Below, piece after piece: positions 55,999 to 64,000 of a stretch of DNA of 64,000 nt. Position 1 is the first letter of the stretch. Every line of letters begins with the position of its first letter. Source of the stretch: Ephydatia muelleri. Lineage: Eukaryota > Porifera > Demospongiae > Spongillida > Spongillidae. The notes beneath the pieces were generated by a model, which saw only the letters and a list, made by a program, of their open reading frames with translations, searched no databases and was not told where the DNA came from. The stretch spans positions 5,010,344 to 5,074,343 of the forward strand of contig JABACO010000009.1 in NCBI GenBank assembly GCA_013339895.1, given 5' to 3'. The position numbers and the translations under genes are program-made.

Positions 55999-57780
55999 TA
56001 TATTATTGCAAATGTTTTTTGTAAACATCAATTTAATTGAACTTCTTTTCAATGATTTCATTAGAAAGTATTGCCCAGTTGATAGATAACACCATACTTC
56101 TAAATTAATTCTAGTTAAAACATTTGATGCTGGTTTTGAATCCATTCTTAATATTTCAGACTGCGGTGTATATATTACAGATTCCTCTGAACTAGTTACT
56201 GTAGAATCATCAATAATAAACGATCTTGATATATTTTTTAATGTATATGTTGTATTTTCAGATGATAATACAATTTCTGATTGTTGTTCTAAATTATTAC
56301 TTACCAAATCTATTCTTGTTACCGGAAACTGTAGAGATGTAATATCTGTAATTGTTTTTATCCCAACTCTTTCCATGCTCGGAAACATATACGCATAAAT
56401 TGTTCTATTAGTTGCATTACCATACGGACATGACATATTTCGTACAAAAAAATCTTCAAACCTAGAACTGTATACAATATTGTTGTTATTTATTTTTATT
56501 TTACTTGTGCTTGTATCATAATCTAATGTATCTCTTTCGTAATTATAATCTCTCAATAATTTTCTGCCTGCTTTCGTTAGTACAGTAAGTATATTACTAT
56601 TCCCTGAATCATATGCTGGTGCTGGTACCATTGATCCTACATAAAAACTTACTACAAACGTGTTATATGTTCCTGTTGTTATTAACCCCACTGTTGCAAT
56701 ATCTGCATATGGCATCAACATTCCTATTGATTGTGGATTTATTGCTGATGTTGGAGGTGGAGTATTACTATTTTTATAATATGCATGCTGCCCATATGAC
56801 CATAATGATGATGATCCATATCCTAAATCTAAATTTGGCGTTATTGTTATCCATATTGTACTAGTTGTATAATCCTGCATTGGATTACATCCACCAATTG
56901 GCCATACATCACTGAAAACACTCGTATTATTATTAGACATATAATAAACTGTTGTTCCATCGTTTTTATTAAAAGATGTTATATAACTATTCGTAGTTTC
57001 ATCAGGAGCTTTAATAAGTGATTCATACTTTGCAAACCTGTTACAATATCCCATTACTGTTGTATTTTTTATTACTGGAAATAATGCTATTGAACCAAAC
57101 AAATCCTGAAAAAATGTTGCTAATTCATAATTTAACTACCATCATACACTATCGTTTGTATCTAATGGATATTGGTATGTCACTGGATATCCTGTTACAT
57201 CAAATCTTTTATAATCAGGCGGTACGTAATTTTGATAAAATGTTATGTCAGAATTTGATTTATATTCTATATATGGTGGAATAGTACATAGTCTATAATA
57301 ATTTGGAGCATATGGCTTTATTGTTACTGAATTAGATACTGTATACTGATTACTTATATTTGCGCACTTTTCATATATTAGATTCCATATTAGATTTATG
57401 CACTTAAAAAATTTTGATACTTTATTACGATTATATTACTATCATTAATGTAATCAAACGATTTGTCTCTTAAAAATAATATAATAAATCTTTAATGTTT
57501 TCATCTTCATATTTATCATAATAACTGTATACTTGTGTTGGAGCTGAATTTGATGTATATGTTCCACCATAAAAACCCATTTTTAAATTTGTATAAAAAT
57601 CACTTCTTTTATCAATCACCATCGATGGCAACTTAACATTAAGCAATGCCGATACTACTGCAACATCATAGTTTGATGGGTTGTATAAAACACTTTAGAT
57701 GGATTAAAATCGTATACACAATCTGCATTACTTGCACAGTCCAAATTAACATAAAACTTCTCTAGTTCTCGTACGGTCAT
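55999..57780 (-). pseudogene. Structural-type paralog P3, broken and fused to P2
   Basis: It starts MTVRELEKFYVNLDCASNAD at 57780. Shifts near 57690 and 57430 and a TAG at 57136-57138 break the N-terminal third. The rest (to 56000) is open and longer than in P1/P2, with repeated Asn/Thr/Tyr-rich beta segments. The C terminus (SSIKLMFTKNIC) lacks a stop and runs straight into the ATG of P2. Either the stop was lost or a deletion joined the two genes. Confidence 0.6.
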
Positions 57781-57802
57781 ATATAATATCTATATATTAT
57801 AT

Positions 57803-59131
57803 TTAAACAACAAAAGTATTATAGTTATAACTAATCGGTGAATTCAATATAGCATAAATTAATCTTGCATTTCGGATTTCAGTTGCTGTCATCGTAGAAC
57901 ACAATTCTTCACAGTAATTACTTATAGTTGCACATACTTGCACTCTTTCTGCTTTTCTACCACCTGTTATCGCAGATTTAGTCATATTAGCAAATTCATT
58001 AAATTTCCCACTATAATTAGGCATTTTTAATGCTATATCGTTATATGTTACTATAAACTTTCTCATTACTTCCTCTATAGTCTGTTGCGGAATATTATCA
58101 TAATATAACGCAATGTTTTTTAGTTCTGTTTTTATTGAATACAATACACCTATCCATGATTTGATAATCTTTGCACATGGTAAAACTATAAGATTGGATT
58201 GAATTATAATACCATAACTTAGCAATCTCTTTAGTGCTTTCATTGGATTACCGCTGTTATAATACCTCTTTGCGTCATCTGGCAAACATTTTGGGAAATC
58301 CTCTCCAGCAGTTATCATTTCTTCTCCTGATTGTAATTTGATAAAATTAGATAAATCCAAACATGTATCTGGCAATATTAACAATGCTTCTACTGACACT
58401 GCATATGGATCTGCACACGCATTTATAAGCGTTATCGGTTGTCCGTTAAGTTTTCTCTTTTCTTGATTTTGTATTTCACTCGCAGACCACCTTAATGTGC
58501 TATATTTCATTATTGCAGTCTGAAAATCTAAATCAGTCATTCTACTTCTGCTCCTAATAAGTTGTACTACTTCGTTTGGATATCCTTTAGTTCTTCGCTT
58601 ACATTCTTCATCTGACATATCTTTAGTTATCTCTCTAATATTTTTATCATATCCTATCTTAATTTCTTTATACATCAGATTAGGATTTTGCCTAATCTTC
58701 TCAGATACTCTCATTACACCATCATACATAAGTGATATACTTACATTCTTATTAGCTCCTCCATCTATATATTCACCGAGATCTATATCGGATGCAGAAA
58801 TTGCTCTATCTGTATCAGACCTTAAAATTTTAAACGAACTGCTTCCCTTCTGTGTTGCCTTATTGATTTCCATGCACATTATTGCTTGTTCAATCTGTGG
58901 AATATTTGTTTCTTCTACTTCATAATAAACCTCTGGAGATATTTCTACTTCGCTAGGTTCTAATATTTCTTCTTTGTAATCATCGCCACCATAATTATGC
59001 CTGTGTGAATTGTATAGTGCATTATTATCTCAATGTTCTTCGTATAATTTTTCTTCTAATTCTTCTTTTTCATCCATAATTTTTTTCTGTAAGTTTTTAT
59101 AATACCTTGGAATATTATCCCCACTATTCAT
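57803..59131 (-). pseudogene. Unknown 440-residue protein, one in-frame stop
   Basis: The frame opens at ATG 59131 (MNSGDNIPRYYKNLQKKIMD) and is interrupted only by a TGA at 59030-59032. It then stays open to 57803. It has acidic N-terminal residues, a charged helical middle (DMSDEECKRRTKGYPNEVVQ) and a helical C terminus. It lies divergently from the protease gene and is next to P3. A portal, scaffolding or capsid-assembly role is conceivable, but no family is recognised. Confidence 0.5.
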
Positions 59132-59168
59132 TATATGATTAATTTAGATAATTTATCGCATATAATAC

Positions 59169-59705
59169 ATGGAAGATTTGATTGCTCAACCTACTGATAG
59201 CGTGGAATTAACTGATATAGGTAATAAATTTGGTGAGAATCTACAATTTATCGAATATACTGATTTAGAAGAATTAGATGAAAAAGAATTTTTAAATATG
59301 CTACCGCTCATTGTTTATTATAGAAATTCCGATGATTTTGGCCATTTTACTCTAGTTCACATAGTGCCTCATAAAAAAAGTACCGCCATTGAATTTTTTA
59401 ATTCATATGGTGCAGAATTGGATAGTTACTTTTATGAAGATACCAATACAGGTGCGCAAGTTCGCAAGTATAATATTTATCCTTATCTGACTGATCTATT
59501 TATTAATTGTGGATTGAACCTAACTTATAATCAATTTCATTTCCAAAATCGCGGTGATAATATTATTACGTGTGTTGCTAGATTGATCAATAATTGCTAT
59601 GATCTTAACAAATATAAAAAAGCATTTGATAATACATGTAAACGAATGGGACATGATTATGATTATGTTGTAAGTTCTTACTATGAAAAATATAAAAGTT
59701 TTTAA
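59169..59705 (+). CDS. Adenain-like cysteine protease
   Basis: It is a capsid-maturation protease of the adenain/Ulp1 clan. The catalytic order His-Asn/Asp-Gln-Cys is visible: FGHFTLVHIV (His59), EFFNSYG (Asn78 in place of the usual Asp), NQFHFQ (Gln126) and IITCVARL (Cys135). The frame is intact at 178 residues, the usual size. The region between this gene and the capsid candidate is only 21 bp. Confidence 0.85.
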   Translation: MEDLIAQPTDSVELTDIGNKFGENLQFIEYTDLEELDEKEFLNMLPLIVYYRNSDDFGHFTLVHIVPHKKSTAIEFFNSYGAELDSYFYEDTNTGAQVRKYNIYPYLTDLFINCGLNLTYNQFHFQNRGDNIITCVARLINNCYDLNKYKKAFDNTCKRMGHDYDYVVSSYYEKYKSF

Positions 59706-59726
59706 TTTTTATTCCACTAATACATA

Positions 59727-61912
59727 ATGAGCTTTGAAAGACCTAATACTACTATCGAAATTGAGAAAGTATTATCATCTGATATTTTACTACACTCATC
59801 TGCTAAATATACTGCTATTATTCCTCCTTATTCTGTAGAATATTCTATTAATAACGCATATGGCGCCTCATCTACAAACATTAATGTGAGTCTTAAATAC
59901 CCGCTTAATACACTTATACCCACCAAACAACTGTTTTTTGTTGACATTTATCACAACGTTACCGGACTATTGTATGGATCTGATGGACGTGGTGCTGTAG
60001 GAACTGCAGCATCTAGAACAAACCTATTTTCATATTATGATGGTGCAGCTTCTAAAGCTTATGCAGCCCCTCCTAGTTTAAAAAACGTCACAATGGTAAA
60101 CTGTCCTATTGCACATTGTTGTTCGTCTGCTGAAGTACGAATTGGATCACGTTCTATCACTAATCAACCTAACTTCTACTTTGATGCTGCTAGTAGATTT
60201 TTACCTAATTGGCTTGCATTAAGAGAAAATAGATTGACTTTTAGTCCGTGTACACATTGGGATAGATTTGTTAAATATGATGAACAGACTGATAACTCTG
60301 AATTTTCTTCATTCGGATTTCAATATCGTAATAATATATGGTGTACTAGATCTCAGTATATTAGTGCTGTTTATCCTTCTGCCAGTTCTGGTGCAGGTGC
60401 TGGATTTGTAATACCTATAGATGCAGTAGAGGCTATTACTCCTGTAGCTGCGTCATTTAATGTACATACTAGATTTTACTCTCGTGTTCCTAACGCTGCT
60501 CTAAACTACTATCTAGATTCTGATGATATGATGATTGCTCCTCAGGCACTGGATATCCTATTGACTTTTAATAACCTCGGTAATATGTTGAGATTTAAAG
60601 ACGCAAGTCACTGGATTATACCAGGAGCTGCGGGCGCTGCAGGAGTTGCGATGACTCGAATTACTTTACCTAGTGTTGATTGTATTAATGGTGGATCTGC
60701 ACCGTTCACTGCTATTACAGGTAATATAATTAACGCTCTAGCTAAAACTGTTGATTCAGCATATTTTATTGCTACAGGAGTTAGTGTATCTAATACTATT
60801 CCAATTGGAACAAGCAATATAACACCATTGTCTAATCAAAATTTCGCTTTTATTAGTAGAATTGTTAGTCAAAATTCTTCTGTAATTGCACCTAAACTAA
60901 CGCATCGATTTATTTCACATATTGAAATATTTACTTTAGTTGATAATATAGCAGTTCCTTTAGCTAAAGTACAAGATCCTTCTGGAACAACTAAATACTC
61001 TTCAATTAAACCTGGCTCAGTAGACTTCTTCGCTAATACAGTTACTTTAAGTAAATATCCTGATTATCTAATGTTCTATTTTGTACATCGGTCTCTACAA
61101 GAATCGTCTGGTATGGCTGCAGGTGCATTTAACAGCGCAACTAATGTATATTTACCGTTGTTAGTACATTACCTAGTGCGTCACCTTCTGAAAGCACACC
61201 AGAACTAGCAGGTAATAATAACTTATACTATCCATATATTGTTAGTTCTGATATCCCTAGTAATGTAACATATTCTGAACATTGTGGTAATACAATTACT
61301 GATGTTTTATATACTGCAACTGGTTTAAATGCTGTATCGGGACTTCGCCCTATGAATGGTGGTATAATGATTCTTAAACTAAATAAATCCCTAATTCCTA
61401 ATACTTATGGTGTTGGTCCTCAATCTAATATTACTGTACTTTTGGGACCTGTTAGTGGAACTGTAGTAAACTATAATACATCCCCCGTGTTTGCATCTGC
61501 TGCAACTGCAACCGACACTTCAACACTTGAAAACTATGCACTCCGTGTTTGCGCAATTAGTGACAGTGTGTTATTAGAAACATGGGCTACATGTGAACAA
61601 ATGGGAGCTCTCGCTACAAGTGATACATATGTTGCTAAAGATGCACCAATAGCATCATTTGCTAAAAGTACTGGACTTACTGGTGGTAGTAGTGGGGGAT
61701 TTCTACCAATGTTGGCTGCAATGCTTCCCTCATTAATGCCTATGGTACAATCTGCTGTATCTGAAGGTGTTGGGAATATTGCAAACGGTGTAAATGGGGT
61801 TATTACAGCTGCAAGACGTGGACGAGGAGTTCCGGCAGGATCTGCTAGAGCAGGAGCTGATGCAAGTGCAGAAACACTAATGACTAAGAAAAATGTACTG
61901 AAATTCTATTAA
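59727..61912 (+). pseudogene. Large capsid protein candidate, one frameshift
   Basis: The main frame gives 493 beta-rich residues (IEIEKVLSSDILLHSSAKYT, TFSPCTHWDRFVKY, FISHIEIF) up to 61208. A shift near 61160 leads into LSP-like to MNGGIMILKLNKS and ends at 61912. It totals about 725 residues. The glycine- and alanine-rich C terminus (GGFLPMLAAMLPSLMPMVQS, then RRGRG) resembles membrane-active or inner-capsid tails. Its size, position after the protease and beta-strand richness favour a double jelly-roll major capsid protein. I cannot see a decisive signature. Confidence 0.45.
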
Positions 61913-61963
61913 TTTTTTGATTTTATTTTTATCGTAATATTATCTCATACATAATATTAAACT

Positions 61964-62590
61964 CTACTCACAGAATGCGCAGAAGGCTACTATGGCAGAA
62001 TACAAAGAAAAGTACGAGAGAATGCGCACTCTCCCTTAGTCTACCAAGTACTCTACCACTTTGTTTTCCACATATTTTACTACCACTAACTACCATTCCG
62101 ATTTCCATTACAAATTACTTTAAACTACCTTTCACTTTACTACCTCCAACTACTCCTTTTTTATTCTATATCTTCCTTTTTAACCTCCTCATGCATATAA
62201 AAAAGCCTAGGATCACGCTCCTTCGTCTCTAATCCTAGGCTTTTTATCTGCTGCTCTTTTATTCTCCCATTCGATCTATTATTTGTTGTTTTATTTTAAA
62301 AATAAGCTGTAGATTTTTCTGCATTATTTATTTGTAGTATTTTTGGCTCACTTCTAGAACCCAAAATCACGTTTTTTATTTTGCACGGCCTTTAAAAACA
62401 CACCAAAAATTTCTTGTAGTTTTTTCTGCATCATAAATTAAAAAAAAAAAAGAAGTTTTATTTTTTTTTACACAAAAATCTACAGTGTGTTCTCCCAGTG
62501 AACGAGAGGAGATTAAAATGGGGTTTTGAGGGGCGGTGAGAGGGATGAAAAAAAAGTGGGGTTCCAATTAGTGTAAAAAACCCTACTACT
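61964..62590 (-). repeat. Right terminal inverted repeat of the Polinton
   Basis: It is the partner of 34242-34878, ending CCCTACTACT directly before the TGTGAC duplication. It contains the CCTAGG hairpin at 62200-62245. Confidence 0.95.
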
Positions 62591-63271
62591 TGTGACAGAT
62601 CGGTAACCTGTCAAAAGCCTGACCTGGGGACATTCAGGAGTTAGAACTGTGCTGTGTTGTAGATAGGAACTTTAGGTTAATTAGTCACGTATTTATTGTT
62701 AACGGTATGTGTATAAAAGCATGTATCGGGCATTAAAATTGAGCTCTTCCAGTAATGTAATTACGAAGGAGAGTTACATGTACGCATTGGCAATCTATAT
62801 GATACGTTAGGTTGCGGAGTGCGGGCTGCTTTATAGTTCAAGTGGAACTACAGGTCGGTCACAGTGGCCTTGTGGGGAGGGGGGGGGGGGCTTGTTGACT
62901 GTTACAGGATAGTCTGGGTGGTGGTTTTGGGTTTTTAACTTGGTCTTTGCACCTGTGTGTGGTGCTGGGCAATTTGGGTGGTGCCTGGGCTTTGGAGATT
63001 GATTATTGGGTTTGTATGTGGCATGTGACAATCAGCGTGGAACCTGGACTCCAATCCTGTGCATGGCTTCGGGTCTCAGACAAGCCTCCAGATTCACTTC
63101 TCCATTTCTGTGTTTGTGGATGGTCAATACCAATTTCTTTTTTCTTTTTTCTTTCAGCTCATCATGCAACCCCTCTGCTTCTCTCCTGGTCTTCCAGCAA
63201 GTAGATGTCGTCTTGTTTTTGGTGTTTTTATCTTTCTGTGCAGCAAGGATCTTCATGATTCTCCCTTCAAT
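62591..63271. other. Host sequence after the Polinton
   Basis: It continues the host sequence interrupted at 34241. ATTAAA near 62733 may be a polyadenylation signal for the kinase gene. A G10 homopolymer and simple GGGTGG repeats lie at 62880-62960. No coding signal was seen. Confidence 0.35.
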
Positions 63272-63532
63272 CTAATTTTCTTTCTTCTGTAGGTGGTATA
63301 TGTTGGCTGCTGTAATCTCCATACTAGCCTTTCTTAGGAGTCTCACATACTCCTCTCTCAGTTTGTCATCAGCTGCCACTGTAGCACATGTGGCAAATTC
63401 CCTTACTTCAACTGGAAAAATACCATTATTCAGGCACTCCTGGTTGAAGGTTTGGTGGTGTGGCACAGCATCACATAGACCTTCCTGAAGCAGTGTATAC
63501 AGGATCCCACGTTCCTCCTTTGATGTTGGCAT
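63272..63532 (-). CDS. Weak coding candidate
   Basis: The 86-residue frame (MPTSKEERGILYTLLQEGLC, then VPHHQTFNQECLNNGIFPVE and REFATCATVAADDKL) has protein-like composition and reads cleanly. It could be an exon of a host or transposon gene. There is no motif, and splice sites were not established. Confidence 0.3.
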   Translation of the reverse strand: MPTSKEERGILYTLLQEGLCDAVPHHQTFNQECLNNGIFPVEVREFATCATVAADDKLREEYVRLLRKASMEITAANIYHLQKKEN

Positions 63533-64000
63533 AGAGTTTCATGTCAGCACCCTTGCATGGTGAGAGGGCAGGGTTCTCTATTCCAGCAGGGGCTACATGA
63601 GTCAAGAGGGGTTACATGAGATGGGGGGTCCTGGTATGTTGGGAGATTGGAGTTCTCAGCTGTGGTTGGGGTTAGAGGGATTACCAGGTCTCAGAATGGT
63701 GGGGGGTTGGGGTTCATGACTTTGGCTGTGGTTTTCTGGGTTGTATTTGCACGGGATGGTGGGAAGGTAAGATTTGTTGGGGCCACCTGGGTGGGGTGAT
63801 TGCTGGGTCTATGAAGTTGATAGGGCTGCAAAAAGACGTGATACTAGTAATTAATAACATAGTCTATTATTAATGCAATAACTTAGGAAGTCTTAAGGTG
63901 ATCTTTACACTTAGTATGACAAGACGGTTACACACCTATTTTAGTTCAGTACAATCATTTGGGACACCTATGTTTTATAACATTATAACTATAAAAATGC
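63533..64000. other. Non-coding, nothing recognised
   Basis: G-rich simple sequence with TTGGGG/GGGGTT repeats at about 63560-63760, then AT-richer host DNA. Confidence 0.35.

Larger units (their letters stand above)
34242..62590. mobile_element. Polinton/Maverick element, 28.3 kb, complete but inactivated
   Basis: The element begins AGTAGTAGGGTTTTTT and ends with its complement. It has terminal inverted repeats of 637 and 627 bp and an exact 6-bp duplication TGTGAC at 34236-34241 and 62591-62596. Those traits and the gene set (protein-primed-type PolB, retroviral-type integrase, packaging ATPase, adenain-like protease, capsid candidates) define a Polinton. Known Polintons are mostly 15-25 kb. 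Subtracting nested insertions (about 1.9 kb) leaves about 26.5 kb, at the large end. Interior base composition is strongly AT-rich compared with the flanks. Confidence 0.97.

Noticed and set aside
56613-57284. Leucine-rich plus-strand membrane proteins
   Set aside because: They are the antisense of the Asn/Tyr-rich P3 frame. The hydrophobicity comes from reading AT-rich codons backwards.
62376-62567. Gene in the TIR
   Set aside because: The same frame is present in both TIRs but ends in homopolymers and is low complexity. The TIR function explains the conservation.

Overview
The window looks like an animal nuclear genome. The evidence is GT-AG spliced genes with 81-nt ankyrin exons, a C-terminal protein kinase, and several eukaryotic transposon classes nested in one another. 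The combination of ankyrin repeats, an AEERA-type coiled coil and a kinase recalls demosponge (Amphimedon-like) gene families. That placement is inference from memory of such families and was not checked by any search.

Bases 1 to about 34,235 hold one large plus-strand host gene model. It has a possible first coding exon at 2119-2188, a first ankyrin exon at 3585-3668, six near-identical 27-codon ankyrin exons between 12.5 and 25.8 kb, two more exons at 29.7 and 30.1 kb, and a 1.66-kb last exon at 32441-34096 encoding a long coiled coil and a kinase domain. The introns are full of mobile DNA. They contain two TIR elements (906-1334, 2271-2894), a Tc1/mariner remnant, a THAP-domain gene fragment, a decayed Ty3/gypsy remnant (5.8-6.9 kb) and a nearly complete Ty3/gypsy element with 142-bp LTRs and a 5-bp duplication (7822-12157). 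They also contain a Ginger-like DNA transposon with spliced integrase, an OTU domain and a 4-bp duplication (26167-29396), and a non-LTR-type reverse transcriptase remnant (30.36-32.19 kb). From about 6.93 to 26.04 kb the introns are about thirty copies of a roughly 350-440 bp unit, arranged in about 2.5-kb higher-order repeats that each carry one ankyrin exon.

Bases 34,242-62,590 are one 28.3-kb Polinton/Maverick (virus-like self-synthesising transposon). It has terminal inverted repeats of about 630 bp and an exact 6-bp target duplication (TGTGAC), and it sits 139 bp past the kinase stop codon. It encodes protein-primed-type DNA polymerase B with an embedded HNH/endonuclease-VII-like segment, a retroviral-type integrase, zinc-binding small proteins, an A32/FtsK-type packaging ATPase, and a protein with duplicated amphipathic segments that may be membrane-active. 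It also encodes an adenain-like cysteine protease, a large capsid candidate, and three tandem paralogous structural-type proteins of about 540-590 residues. Its most unusual cargo is an astacin metalloprotease with a signal peptide on its own small exon, a 77-bp GT-AG intron and a C-terminal membrane segment. The copy is broken by nonsense codons, frameshifts and three nested insertions: a 184-bp palindrome in polB, a 1.04-kb retroelement fragment with a 12-bp duplication, and a 637-bp piggyBac-type element flanked by TTAA.

Bases 62,591-64,000 resume the host sequence that the Polinton split and contain only a weak minus-strand coding candidate.

The genes of the Polinton fit a virus life cycle: replication (PolB), integration (INT), packaging (ATPase), maturation (protease) and capsid. 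The astacin and the paralog cluster are accessory functions of unknown role.
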